Source: JAAXIE01 sp965263155 (lineage in GTDB: Bacteria > Chloroflexota > Dehalococcoidia > Lucifugimonadales > JAAXIE01). From it: a DNA stretch of 64,000 nucleotides. The translations under genes were made by a program, and so were the position numbers. Shown piece after piece: positions 17,258 to 26,531 of the stretch. Location of the stretch: positions 2,108,001 through 2,172,000 of the forward strand of contig OZ253586.1 in the NCBI GenBank assembly GCA_965263155.1, written 5' to 3'. The notes under the pieces are model-generated. The model was not told where the DNA came from, did not search any database, and was given only the letters and a program-made list of their open reading frames with translations. Every line of letters starts with the position of its first letter. Positions within the stretch are counted from its first letter, which is position 1.

Positions 17258-18607
17258 ATGACCGGAATGAGTCAACTTTTGCGTATAGGGCCACTGATAC
17301 TCCTTCTCTGCTTTCTGGTACTAGGCAATCGGGGGAACGCATTTGCTCAAGGGCAAGGTCAGTGCTCCGCCTACGACCCAGACATTGAGTGGCTGGAGTC
17401 CGTCTACGACCAATACTCCATCTGCTACACGGCTCAATACACCGACGATGTCGAGTTTGTAAGCGGGATCATAGAAGACGCGAAGCAGCTGATGAAAGAC
17501 AAATACCAGTCGGACACGCTTCGCGATGGCAACACACGAACACTACACGTCAACATTATGCTTGTACCGGAGCCCAATCATGAGGCGACTGTCAGCAGTA
17601 CACGATTCAAGTGTTGCTATGATTCATCAGGAAGGCTGAGCTCCCGCGGGCAATTCGCGCAAATACCATATCTGGCCCCCGGACACAGCGATTGGAGAGC
17701 GTCTCCTACTTTTGGTCGTGCTCGTCAAACCCCGGACAACTTCCATGCCAAGACCATCACGCATGAGTTTGTGCATGCCATTCAGCGTACGGTCTGGAGG
17801 GCAAGCCAGAATGTGCCACAATGGTTCAGTGAGGGCCAAGCGGAATACGACGGGATGTTCCACACCACTGAATACAACCGGACCATTGCCTTTAGAAATC
17901 TAGTCGACCTTGTCTATCGCCGACATAGGGATGATATCCTCTTGGGTCAGACTCTTGCGAGCGACGAGACCACTCTCGTAGTCGCAGACATCTACGGTAG
18001 CGCAAATATCGTGCTGAAGTACCTGTCGGGGCGTCTTGGAGAAGGGTTCCAACTGCGTCTCATGAAGCATAGTGAGCCGACATTCAATGAGGCCCTGACG
18101 GCTGAAATCGAGACCGCTGGGACGAGTATGCAAGCGGAGTTCGCAGGACTGCGCGATTGGCTGGATAGGTGTTATGCCAACTCACACGACTGCGATGTTG
18201 AAAGGATCGCAGCCAGCGGAGAGGCCGGGGCTGCGGATGACGTTGATAGTCCAAACGCTGATCCAGACGAGGACAGGGGCACTGGTGGAGGAGATGTCGA
18301 ACCGGACCCACCATCCAAGCCAAGCGTATCCCTATCCTTAGCCCAGCCGCAAGTAGGTGTGAGCTTGACGGCTATGGTCAGTGACCCAGAGACTGGGATC
18401 AGCAGCGCTAATTGGAAGTGGGAGAGTTCAGCGGATGGGACAACCGGTTGGTCGTTGGTAGCCATTGGTGGTGGCCTCTCCAGCACCTACACTCCGTCCG
18501 AACCCGATGCTGGGAAACGTCTGCGGGCTACCGCCACTTACAGGACCTCCGACGGCCATACCAAGCGGGCTTCGGCCATATCTGACCTACAGGTGGTGAA
18601 TGAATGA
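17258..18607 (+). CDS. Secreted zinc metallopeptidase (gluzincin-like) with C-terminal Ig-like domain
   Basis: A 449-residue protein. A signal peptide (LILLLCFLVLGNRGNAFAQG) is followed by a peptidase domain with the zinc motif HEFVH (His169, Glu170, His173) and, 19 residues later, WFSEGQAEY, in which Glu192 fits the third zinc ligand of MA-clan gluzincins. Substrates are unknown. After an acidic Gly-rich linker (about residues 325-350) an Ig-like domain (VSLSLAQPQVGVSLTAMVSD ... YTPSEPDAGKRLRATATY) follows. It is of the same type as those repeated at 43893-45191. AAGGAG lies 9 nt before the ATG. Its stop overlaps the next gene's start (ATGA, 18604-18607), so the two secreted proteins are coupled. 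Confidence 0.8.
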   Translation: MTGMSQLLRIGPLILLLCFLVLGNRGNAFAQGQGQCSAYDPDIEWLESVYDQYSICYTAQYTDDVEFVSGIIEDAKQLMKDKYQSDTLRDGNTRTLHVNIMLVPEPNHEATVSSTRFKCCYDSSGRLSSRGQFAQIPYLAPGHSDWRASPTFGRARQTPDNFHAKTITHEFVHAIQRTVWRASQNVPQWFSEGQAEYDGMFHTTEYNRTIAFRNLVDLVYRRHRDDILLGQTLASDETTLVVADIYGSANIVLKYLSGRLGEGFQLRLMKHSEPTFNEALTAEIETAGTSMQAEFAGLRDWLDRCYANSHDCDVERIAASGEAGAADDVDSPNADPDEDRGTGGGDVEPDPPSKPSVSLSLAQPQVGVSLTAMVSDPETGISSANWKWESSADGTTGWSLVAIGGGLSSTYTPSEPDAGKRLRATATYRTSDGHTKRASAISDLQVVNE

Positions 18608-19869
18608 GAACGGCAATCGTCTTTGTAGCTCTGGTTCTGCTCTTGAGCGGGCTGGGATGCTCCTCGGGACTTACTGAGGTAGAGGTCAGGCAAATGGTCG
18701 AGGAATATTCCGTGCCTGGCCCCAAGGGTGACGCGGGAGAGCCAGGCGCTCAAGCTCCTCAGGGTGAACAAGGCCCGAAGGGGGATACCGGTGATGCCGG
18801 TGAGGCAGGACAAGTCGGTCCACAAGGTGAACGGGGGGAGGAGGGGTCGCAAGGGGAGGTCGGACCGAAGGGAGGCTCCGGTGACACTGGTGCAGAAGGG
18901 CAGAAAGGTGATGCGGGAACTCAGGGAACTCAGGGAACTCAGGGTGAAGCCGGACCCGGGGGCCAGAAGGGGGAACGAGGAGCGCCTTACGCGATCCTCG
19001 ATCGGGCACAGTTGGTGGAGCGCGTAAGCGAGGCATTGGTTGGGATCAGAACGCCCGTTGGTCGGGGTTCCGGGTTCATCTTTGACACTATAGGGTGGGT
19101 GATTACCAACTCCAGCATCGTGTTTGGATCTGAAATGGTCGACGTTATCTTGGCGGATGGAACTATTGAGCAGGGTACTGTCGTCGGGCGATACCAGGAT
19201 GTGGGGCTTGCTGTGGTCCGTATTGAGGCTGAACGGTCCTTCTCCTCAATCGCATGGGCCAATGATGACACGGTCTTTGCCGGAGATGAGGTGCTCGCTC
19301 TGGGATACGCCGGTGCGGACGTGGGCTGGTTAGTATCGGTATCCTCTGGGGTCATCTCGGCCAAGGGTACATGCCCTGACGGCAGCTACGATCCCAGCCT
19401 ATCGGTCGAGTGCATTCAGACCGACGCAAGCATCAACACCGCGAACAGTGGTGGTCCATTGATCAACCTGGTGGGAGAGGTAGTCGGCATAAATCTCAGC
19501 CCTCCACAGAGTTTGGAGGAGGAGGGATTCGCAATCTCCCAGAGATGGGCTCGTGAATATATTCCAGATATGATGAGCGGATGGTCCTTGATGCCGCCAA
19601 GAGAGTTCGAGGTCTCTCCCGGCGAGTCACAGGAAGTGCCGTTCGATGCATCTGGAACTTGGGCAATGCATCTTGTAATGTCATCCAGCGAACCGCTAAC
19701 CGTTGAGCTACTCGGATGCCCCGGTACGGGTAGATGGTCAGGCACAGATTCCCTCAATTGGATATGGCATCGGACTTGTTCGGGAGATCTACGCCTAGCC
19801 TTCGACAACCGACAGGCACGGCCCGCTCAAGTGGACCTGTTCTTCCGGTTACTTATAATCTCAGGATAG
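18604..19869 (+). CDS. Lipoprotein with collagen-like repeats and a degenerate trypsin/HtrA-like domain
   Basis: A 421-residue protein. The N-terminal signal ends at GLGC, a probable but imperfect lipobox. About 29 Gly-X-Y triplets (residues 39-125, many GPKGD, GPQGE) predict a collagen-like stalk. A trypsin_2/HtrA-type domain follows: GSGFIFDTIGWVITNSSIV, DVGLAVVRIE, and TDASINTANSGGPLIN. The Asp and the nucleophilic Ser (NSGG) are present, but where HtrA proteins have the catalytic His (TN-x-H-VV) this sequence has Ser (TNSSIV). It is thus probably a non-proteolytic fold used for binding, perhaps of peptides. It is translationally coupled to the metallopeptidase gene. The C-terminal 90 residues are an unassigned beta-rich domain. 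Confidence 0.8.
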   Translation: MRTAIVFVALVLLLSGLGCSSGLTEVEVRQMVEEYSVPGPKGDAGEPGAQAPQGEQGPKGDTGDAGEAGQVGPQGERGEEGSQGEVGPKGGSGDTGAEGQKGDAGTQGTQGTQGEAGPGGQKGERGAPYAILDRAQLVERVSEALVGIRTPVGRGSGFIFDTIGWVITNSSIVFGSEMVDVILADGTIEQGTVVGRYQDVGLAVVRIEAERSFSSIAWANDDTVFAGDEVLALGYAGADVGWLVSVSSGVISAKGTCPDGSYDPSLSVECIQTDASINTANSGGPLINLVGEVVGINLSPPQSLEEEGFAISQRWAREYIPDMMSGWSLMPPREFEVSPGESQEVPFDASGTWAMHLVMSSSEPLTVELLGCPGTGRWSGTDSLNWIWHRTCSGDLRLAFDNRQARPAQVDLFFRLLIISG

Positions 19870-20039
19870 GGTTTGTGGCATGAGCGGCGTGGCTTAGAGG
19901 GACACCAAGGCTTGGGATGCTGGTCTGATGTTAGTTAAGCGATTCTACTGTAGCAGGTGTAACCTGCCTCGTGAAGTCACGGGACTGGATTACAGCCAAG
20001 CATGATCTGCCCCCCAAAGCTAGCCTCGCATCCCAGGTC

Positions 20040-21143
20040 CTAGTTATGGCAGCCCCTCGCCTCTATGTCCCAAACCGTCTCCACCACACCATTCCTTACG
20101 CCAATGAACCGGTCCCAGCGGCTGACCATGGCGTCCTGCTGGCCAGGAATCAGCAAGACTTGGTCGCCGATTTCCAAGGTCGCCCCGCCACCTACTCGGA
20201 AAACTATCCTGTCCCCATCCATTTCAGTGACGATGACGCCGGGCGGGTCTTCCACGCGTGGAAGACCCTTTAGCCCGCCTACCGCTTTCGCGCCGGCATC
20301 CCCAACAGCCACTCCCGATCGAGGCGCGCTGATAATGGTGGTCAGCACCTTGCCAGCAAACTGGAAATCGGGCATATACTCGTATCCCGTCTCCATAATC
20401 AGGTAGGTGCCACCCTGAACCTCGGTAACGCCGGGCATATCGCCAGCCACGTCGTAGCTCCAGGTCTCTCCAGTCGAGATAATTTCCACCGGCAGGCCGA
20501 CCGCCACGATAGCGTCCTTCAAGTCAAGTACCGGTTGAACCAGACGGTGTATCTCGGTAACCCGGTCCTCCCGGTCTGAAGAAGGTTCAGCCATCATCTG
20601 GTGGCTCATAATCCCCTTGAAGGTAAGGCCGGGCAGCGAGTCAATCAATTGGGCTAGAGCCACTCCCGATTCGATCTCCCGGACACCACAGCGGACCAGC
20701 CCGGTCTCCTGCTCAATGACTACCCCTATGTGGACGCCCTGGGCTGACGCTGCCAGGGAGAGATCGCGCGCGTTCTTCTCGCTGTCGCAGGCCACCAACA
20801 ATTCCGCCTCACGGGCCAGGGTACAAAGGCGTTCAATCTTCAGCGGCACGACCACCTCACTGGTGATGAAGACGCTGCCCACGCCGCCGCGCACCATCAC
20901 CTCTGCCTCGGCGACCTTGGCGGTGCAGACCCCGCCAACAGTACCGCCCCGGCGGATTTGCCGCAGGGCCAAGGCCGGCGTCTTGTGGTTCTTGCTGTGG
21001 CCCCGCAGCTTGCTGCTACGCCCCTCGTAGAAGTCGGCCATCACGCCCATATTGCCGTCCAGCGCGTCCATATCCAGAATCAGGCAGGGCGTGTCCAGTT
21101 CCGACAACGGCGTACCGGGTTGGGGTCGATAAAGTTCGTGCAT
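20040..21143 (-). CDS. D-threonine aldolase/DSD1-family PLP-dependent enzyme
   Basis: A 367-residue fold-type III PLP enzyme (alanine racemase N-terminal barrel plus the D-serine dehydratase-like C-terminal domain). The barrel opens LDTPCLILDMDALDGNM and has RGHSKNHKTP, matching the family's RPHxKxHK motif with the Schiff-base Lys. Later blocks are VVIEQETGLVRCGV, GIMSHQM, and VQGGTYLIMETGY. The C-terminal metal motif of characterised aldolases (HxD) reads GQQD, so the His ligand may be absent. I chose ATG 21143, 7 nt after GGAGGTC, over upstream starts. It lies 65 bp behind a diverged paralogue on the same strand and probably shares its operon. The likely reaction is cleavage or dehydration of D-3-hydroxy amino acids. 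Confidence 0.82.
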   Translation of the reverse strand: MHELYRPQPGTPLSELDTPCLILDMDALDGNMGVMADFYEGRSSKLRGHSKNHKTPALALRQIRRGGTVGGVCTAKVAEAEVMVRGGVGSVFITSEVVVPLKIERLCTLAREAELLVACDSEKNARDLSLAASAQGVHIGVVIEQETGLVRCGVREIESGVALAQLIDSLPGLTFKGIMSHQMMAEPSSDREDRVTEIHRLVQPVLDLKDAIVAVGLPVEIISTGETWSYDVAGDMPGVTEVQGGTYLIMETGYEYMPDFQFAGKVLTTIISAPRSGVAVGDAGAKAVGGLKGLPRVEDPPGVIVTEMDGDRIVFRVGGGATLEIGDQVLLIPGQQDAMVSRWDRFIGVRNGVVETVWDIEARGCHN

Positions 21144-21208
21144 ACCAAGACCTCCATGGATAGCCTCATCCTTCGCCCTCCGGACGAGTGGCGAGGTGAG
21201 AGCCCCGT

Positions 21209-22414
21209 CTAATCCTGCCGGCCCCGCGCGGCGATGGGCCAATACCCCACCAGCTTGCCGCCCCTTACCGCTCGGATGTAGTCAAATTGGTTTACGCAGA
21301 GAGCCAGGTTATGGGGAACCAGCCATGCCCTGTCCCCCGGCATCAACCGCCCCCAAGCCTGCTCCTCCAACTCCAGGATCCCGTGCTCGGCACTGAACCT
21401 GGTGGCGGTGGCGCCGTCCATTCCGTCCAAAGTCGGCAGCCCGAAATCGGGAGCCATGGCCTTGTGCCCGGCATCCAACACCGCCCGGCCGGGCACAGGA
21501 TGACTGATTACCGTGGCCAGAACCCGGGCTGCTGGGGCCAACTCCGGGCGAATCCGGCAGGTCTCGGCGTCCATCAATGGATAGGCCCCCGCCTGCACCT
21601 CGGTTACGCCGGAGATGTTCTGGGCTATGTCGTAGTTGTAGGTGCTGCCCACGCTGACCATCTCCACCGGCAGACCCTCACGCTCCAGCAGTTCCCTCGT
21701 GTCCACCACCGGCTGCAAGCGCCGACGGGTTTCCGCCTCCAACTCGGCGCGGTCGGTGATGGCCATGGGCCCCTCATGGGACATGAGGCCCCTGAGTTCC
21801 ACCCATTTCACGCTTGGGCAGGTGGCTGTCACGAATTGGGCAAGTTCCAGAGCTTCCAAGCCGGGAGCCACGCCTCCTCTTCCGTAACCTGAGTCGATAT
21901 CCACCACTACTCTCAGGCTCTCCCCTGCCACCTCGAACGCCTCGGCCAGGTCACGCACATTGCGTGGGTTGTCAACCGCGAGGGCAACAGAAGTGCCATT
22001 ACTCTTGCATAAAGCGCAAAGACGGAGAATTTTGGACTTCGTTACCACTCTGCCGGTGATCAGTATCTCGTCGAAACCGGCCGAGGCGAACGTTTCCGCC
22101 TCGCCCAGCGTATTTACGGCGATGCCCCTGAATTTGCGCGTGGGCACCCCAACGTAATCGGTATCGACCAGATGCCAATCCATGGATCGCATTTGTTCCC
22201 AGCCAATATCAGGGCACCCGTGGCAGGACATATGCGGGCGCAGCCAGACATCGTTCGTGATTTCATACCACCCTCTCATGTCGCCTGTCCGCGCATCAAA
22301 GGAGCGATGAACCGTATCCATGTTCCGCGTCATCACATCCAGGTCCACCACCAGTGCCGGGGTGTCCAGTTCTTCTTGAGAAGTTCCCACCGGCTGGAAA
22401 ATCGGTCGTTCCAT
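21209..22414 (-). CDS. DSD1-family paralogue apparently lacking the PLP lysine
   Basis: A 401-residue protein with the same architecture as its neighbour: LDTPALVVDLDVMTRNM, VVVDIDSGYGRGGV, GLMSHEG, and VQAGAYPLMDAETC. At the position of the RPHxKxHK motif it reads RPHMSCHGCP, so the lysine that normally carries PLP is Ser and the following Lys is Gly. The C-terminal motif reads VPHNLALC, keeping a His but not the following Asp. Either it uses another lysine, has a different cofactor role, or is a non-catalytic partner of the 20040-21143 enzyme. The start ATG is canonical (MERPIFQPV). Confidence 0.75.
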   Translation of the reverse strand: MERPIFQPVGTSQEELDTPALVVDLDVMTRNMDTVHRSFDARTGDMRGWYEITNDVWLRPHMSCHGCPDIGWEQMRSMDWHLVDTDYVGVPTRKFRGIAVNTLGEAETFASAGFDEILITGRVVTKSKILRLCALCKSNGTSVALAVDNPRNVRDLAEAFEVAGESLRVVVDIDSGYGRGGVAPGLEALELAQFVTATCPSVKWVELRGLMSHEGPMAITDRAELEAETRRRLQPVVDTRELLEREGLPVEMVSVGSTYNYDIAQNISGVTEVQAGAYPLMDAETCRIRPELAPAARVLATVISHPVPGRAVLDAGHKAMAPDFGLPTLDGMDGATATRFSAEHGILELEEQAWGRLMPGDRAWLVPHNLALCVNQFDYIRAVRGGKLVGYWPIAARGRQD

Positions 22415-23393
22415 TAGTTCCGTCCCTCTGGTCGATACTTCCTGCGGTCAGAATATTGCTGGCAGAATATCACAAGAGCGGCATGCGGCTGAACTCGGAG
22501 TTCAGCCGTTCCTGGGTCCCGTCAGCCATGGCCCTATGGTACGCGGGGATGCTCTCACGAGATGCCGGAGGGTCTCGGGGCGACGGGGGGTGTCCGGTGC
22601 TGGGGAATCGCTCTAGGGACGATATCTCGATGAGCGCCTTACAACCGAGGTCGTATTTGCCCGTCATGCGAGAGCACCATCCAAGCTCAAGAGCCTTGGC
22701 CAGCTCATTGGGTATCGGCCCCGTCAGCTGGTTCTTTTCCACCACCGACCTGGGTAAAGGTTCTGGTCATGCGGGTAGGTAGATAGTGGCTTGGCAAATA
22801 GAGATACTCCCAGAAGCTAGTCCGGGTCCCGGGCGAGGCACACGACCCTCGCGAAAAGGCGGAAGATGCCCCGCGGCTAGGCGGAGCCTTTGTTCTGGCG
22901 AGGCCGTCTGATGCCATTACAGACACGTTACTAGCACGGGAGCTTCACGCTTTTCGCTGGCTAGTAAGCATCATGGGTATCACGGGCCACTACTTGCCCT
23001 GCTATTGCGAGCTACCCCCAAACTCTTCACGCGGAAAGGACTGCGGCATTTCACCTTAGCCCAAGGCAAGGAGAAAAGGCCCCTAGCTGTACAGTGGGGC
23101 TCTTTTGCTGTTGTTAGTACTCCTTCCGTTGCCTCGGCGAGGATTAAGACGGGTTACCGAGCGGGGGCCCGGTTGGCAGGAGGCTGACTCGCCAGCGAAC
23201 TCGTGCGGCAGAGGAAGTAGCCGCCCTGCGCCTTAAATGGTGCCCCAGAGGCCAAGCCGGCCATCGATGGGTGAAACCATCGTCCACCCACCTCACTGGC
23301 ATGCCTAGCAACGCCACTGTACGACCGCTACGCTTTTGTCTTCGTGGTTGACTGGTATAATCCCGGCGACACACTACCCGAAGGAATACTGAA
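22415..23393. other. Long intergenic region with a leucine-rich-repeat scrap
   Basis: On the minus strand, about 22470-22770, one frame contains NQLTGPIPNELAKALELG, a typical leucine-rich-repeat unit. It is followed by low-complexity sequence, probably a relic of a repeat protein gene. The rest shows no gene. The end of the stretch carries the promoter of the small gene at 23394. Confidence 0.35.
23334..23361 (+). promoter_or_regulatory. Probable sigma-70-type promoter
   Basis: A perfect TATAAT (23356-23361) is preceded by TTTTGT (23334-23339) at 16-bp spacing. It lies 32 bp before the ATG of the small AT-hook-tailed gene. The -35 is weak. Confidence 0.5.
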
Positions 23394-23693
23394 ATGCCAG
23401 AGTTTGAGGTCGTGGCCCTCCGAGAGGCAATGATGTCCTCAACTACCACCGGAAAGAGAGCACAAATAGCGCAGGAATATGCCGGCTATATCGGACGCCT
23501 GCGCCCCGATGAGGCAGGCAGACTCACACCCTCAGATGGGGAAACCGTCGCCACCGTGCGCCGTCGCCTGGGTTCGGCAGCGAAAGCTTCAGGAAGAAGC
23601 ATACAAATAAGACGCGTCGGCACCGACATCTACTTTTGGGAGGACGCTCCCAAAAGGCGTGGCGGGAGGCCACGCAAGAATCCCTCGCCCTGA
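23394..23693 (+). CDS. Small AT-hook-tailed protein (paralogue 1)
   Basis: A 99-residue protein with AAGGA 8 nt before the ATG. The N-terminal two thirds are helical (MPEFEVVALREAMM ... YAGYIGRLRPDEAGRLTPSDGE). Then come TVRRRLGSAAKASG, a short beta segment (IQIRRVGTDIYFWE) and a basic tail KRRGGRPRKNPSP, in which GRPRK is the core of an AT-hook DNA-binding motif. A clear paralogue lies at 42091-42402 on the other strand. It is probably a nucleoid-associated or regulatory DNA-binding protein. That role is inferred from the tail and the RRRLG helix; I know no named family. Confidence 0.7.
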   Translation: MPEFEVVALREAMMSSTTTGKRAQIAQEYAGYIGRLRPDEAGRLTPSDGETVATVRRRLGSAAKASGRSIQIRRVGTDIYFWEDAPKRRGGRPRKNPSP

Positions 23694-23837
23694 CCCACTT
23701 CGCCACCGCCCGCACGCACAGGACGAGAGGGTTGTCCGGTACTCCGCAGACTAGGAGAACCCCTTCCAACCGGAGCTTGCAAATATGTGTGGTCGCCGAG
23801 GCGTTGGCTCCCCATTCCCCGGGTGGATGGTGAGTTC

Positions 23838-24062
23838 ATGCCACTGAGCGTACTCACTTGGAATGTTCAGTGGGCTACTCCCAACTCGTGGCGAACTACC
23901 GACATCTCCAGCCGCATTGATCGACACTCGCCTGACGTTGTCGGTCTCACCGAGACCCATGTGGGACTGCTCTCTCAACGTGGGCACACGATCTCCTCGA
24001 GCAAGCGGGGCTCTATCCCTCGCTACATCTGGACGCTGCATCTGCATGAGTGCCAAATGTGA
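23838..24062 (+). pseudogene. Truncated endonuclease/exonuclease/phosphatase-family gene
   Basis: From ATG 23838 the product reads MPLSVLTWNVQWATPNS and later SPDVVGLTETHVGLLSQRGH, the first two conserved blocks of the EEP superfamily: the metal-binding Asn in LTWN and the Glu in LTETH. After about 55 residues the sequence is no longer family-like, and the frame ends after 74 residues. The typical 250-residue domain with its catalytic HD end is absent. The fragment lies 57 bp upstream of recN. Confidence 0.7.
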
Positions 24063-24119
24063 CCGGCATTTTGGCAGACCAGGGGCACTACTAGGAAGGG
24101 TGGAGTTTAGGGCCAAGCC

Positions 24120-25925
24120 ATGCTAAGACTCCTTGGTGTCACCAACTTCGCCACCATAGAACAGCTCGAAATAGAGTTGGTGCCCGGCTTTAGTGTACTA
24201 ACCGGGGAGACGGGAGCGGGTAAGTCGATCATCGTGGACGCGCTGAGCCTTCTACTTGGAGGACGCGCCGATGTTGGCATGGTACGTTCTGGCACTCGCC
24301 AGTCCAGAGTAGAGGGCATCTTCCTGCTTAGGGGCGACATGTCTCAGAGAATCAATGTTGCTCTTGCTGAGTACGGAATTGACGTCGCCGAAGAGGAGAT
24401 ACTTCTCGCTCGGGAGGTCAACCTGGATGGACGCAACACCTGCCGCGTGAACGGGCGAATCGTATCTCTCAGGATGTTAAACTCACTGGCGAGATACCTG
24501 GTGGACATCCATGGTCAAAATCAGCACTTATCCCTTCTCCGCGTGCGTGAGCATATGGATATCCTGGACAAGTATGGAGGGCTATGGCAACTTCGCACCG
24601 AGGTGGCAGAGAGGGTCCGCCAACTAGCGGAGGTGCGCCAAGAGTTAGACGGGCTTTTGAAGGATGAAGAAGAGCTCGGTCAACGAATCGATTATCTGAG
24701 GTATCAAGTAGAGGAGATCAGCACAGCAAATCTACGCCCAACTGAAGATCATGACCTGACCCTGGAGAGGGACCGGGGCGCCAACGCAGAGCGAATCATC
24801 ACACTGTCCGACCAAGCCTACAGAGTACTATCCGATAGCTCCGACCGGCACGAATCGGTCATGGATCTTATCGGGCAGGTGTCCAAGGACCTTTCCGAGC
24901 TGGAACGACTGGACCCCTCGTTGAATCAGAACCGTGAGACGGTAGACGCCTTGACCCACCAGGTAGAGGAGTTGGCGCGTGCACTCCGAGGCTATCGTGA
25001 TGGCATCGAACACAGCGCGAACCGTCTTCAGGAGGTTGAGGAGCGTTTGGGCTTGATCAACAATCTCAAAAGGAAGTACGGCAGTACCATCGAAGAAATC
25101 CTGGCCTTTGGCGAGAGGGTCTCGCAGGAGCTGGAAAAGCTGCATCACAGCGAAGAGCGTGCGGAGGAATTGAAATCCCGAGAGATCAAGCTTCGAACGC
25201 AGGTCGGCAGACTTGCGGGTCAGCTCTCCGAAGCCCGGCGACGCGCAGCCAAGCGCTTGGCTGATGCTATACAGGAAGAGGTCGCCGGGCTGCCCTTGGG
25301 ACACGCTCAAGTGCTTGTGGATATCCGTCAATCAGACTCGGATGACGGTGTGCCGGTTGGGACCGCGGAGTCGGTCTCCTACACAACACCTTCTTTAGGC
25401 GGGGAGTCTGTCAGGCATCTCGCGTTCAACGGGACAGGTATAGACTCCGTGGAATTCTTGATCTCTCTGAACCCAGGTGAACCGCCACGACCCCTAGCCA
25501 GAATCGCCTCGGGAGGAGAAGCCTCCAGGCTGATGCTTGCCATTAAGACAATCCTATCCACGGCTGACCAGATTCCGATACTCGTGTTCGACGAAGTCGA
25601 TGCGGGGATAGGAGGCCGAGTCGGGAGTGTCCTGGGTGAGAAACTATGGGGTCTGTCCAAGAGCCACCAGGTCCTATGTGTAACTCACCTCCCACAAATA
25701 GCGTGCTATGCAGACCACCACGCTAAGGTTACAAAACTCGCCTCACATGATAGGACCGTGACATCGGTGGAGGTTCTGGACGGTGAGGCCAGGGTGACGG
25801 AACTTAGTCAGATGCTGGGCTCCGATAGCGGCGCTACCCGCACCAACGCCTTGGAGATGTTACTGCAGGCCAAGAACTGGAAGGAGAGCAAAAGGGTGTA
25901 CCCCATGCAGGAAACCCTTGCATAA
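24120..25925 (+). CDS. recN: DNA repair protein RecN
   Basis: A 601-residue SMC-like ATPase of recombinational double-strand-break repair, slightly longer than the usual 550-570. The N-terminal domain has Walker A GETGAGKS (residues 29-36) and the Q-loop stretch VDIHGQNQH. A coiled-coil arm (about residues 160-400) leads to the C-terminal domain with the ABC signature ARIASGGEASRLMLAIK and Walker B ILVFDEVDAGIGGRVG, then VTHLPQIAC. All catalytic motifs are intact. It stands alone between an EEP fragment and an empty region, and no LexA-like operator was recognised. Confidence 0.97.
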   Translation: MLRLLGVTNFATIEQLEIELVPGFSVLTGETGAGKSIIVDALSLLLGGRADVGMVRSGTRQSRVEGIFLLRGDMSQRINVALAEYGIDVAEEEILLAREVNLDGRNTCRVNGRIVSLRMLNSLARYLVDIHGQNQHLSLLRVREHMDILDKYGGLWQLRTEVAERVRQLAEVRQELDGLLKDEEELGQRIDYLRYQVEEISTANLRPTEDHDLTLERDRGANAERIITLSDQAYRVLSDSSDRHESVMDLIGQVSKDLSELERLDPSLNQNRETVDALTHQVEELARALRGYRDGIEHSANRLQEVEERLGLINNLKRKYGSTIEEILAFGERVSQELEKLHHSEERAEELKSREIKLRTQVGRLAGQLSEARRRAAKRLADAIQEEVAGLPLGHAQVLVDIRQSDSDDGVPVGTAESVSYTTPSLGGESVRHLAFNGTGIDSVEFLISLNPGEPPRPLARIASGGEASRLMLAIKTILSTADQIPILVFDEVDAGIGGRVGSVLGEKLWGLSKSHQVLCVTHLPQIACYADHHAKVTKLASHDRTVTSVEVLDGEARVTELSQMLGSDSGATRTNALEMLLQAKNWKESKRVYPMQETLA

Positions 25926-26531
25926 CCGCCATGGACGTAGACTCGAACCTATCGCATGTCCATTGGTACAGTCGGCCAGAGTGCTAAGCTGAACTTCAGC
26001 GAGAAGGACCCGCACCGCATGACCAACGACCGCCACCTACGGATTCATGCGGACGGAACCTCTGAGTCTCTTGAGGCCCTTCAAGAAATGTACGGATACC
26101 CTGGAGGCGCCGACCCAGCTACGGCGCTTTTGTTCCAACAGGGACCTCTGCGTCAAAGCGCTGCTCCTCAGCCGCTGTGGAGTGAGGGAACCGAGACCTT
26201 CACCTGCTTCGATTCTCGCCTCGACCTCAGCCGTGCTAATAGAAGGGGAGCACTCTGAGGCGTTTGACCGCACCGTGTATTCGCGGAATGGAGTTTAATC
26301 TCTGCACGGCGCTGCAGGAGATCCCTCAACCGAGGCGGTGCGAGGCACCTAGGCCGTTATTGCGAGGGGGCACCAACCTGCCAGCAGTAGGCATCCGGTT
26401 CACTGCACTCATTTCAGGGCAGTTGCAGCCGATAGTGGGGAGGACACACGAATTCTGCCACAGGCGACGAGAACACTGTATTATGCTACCATAAATCCAT
26501 AATTCCATTTGTTACAGAGGACTCTGACACG
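25926..26531. other. 600-bp region without a supported gene
   Basis: Open frames (such as 25956-26258) have no ribosome-binding site and no family resemblance. The last 80 bp hold the promoter and possible operator of the toxin-antitoxin pair. Confidence 0.5.
26479..26526 (+). promoter_or_regulatory. Promoter and candidate operator of the VapBC-type operon
   Basis: TATTAT (26479-26484) could serve as the -10 with CTGCCA 18 bp upstream. The palindrome CAGAG-GA-CTCTG (26515-26526) overlaps the ribosome-binding region (AGAGGA) of the antitoxin gene. It would suit autorepression by the ribbon-helix-helix antitoxin. The assignment is by position and symmetry only. Confidence 0.35.

Noticed and set aside
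25926..25960. Possible tRNA because of a TCGAACC-like T-loop
   Set aside because: The flanking bases do not form T-arm or acceptor stems on either strand.
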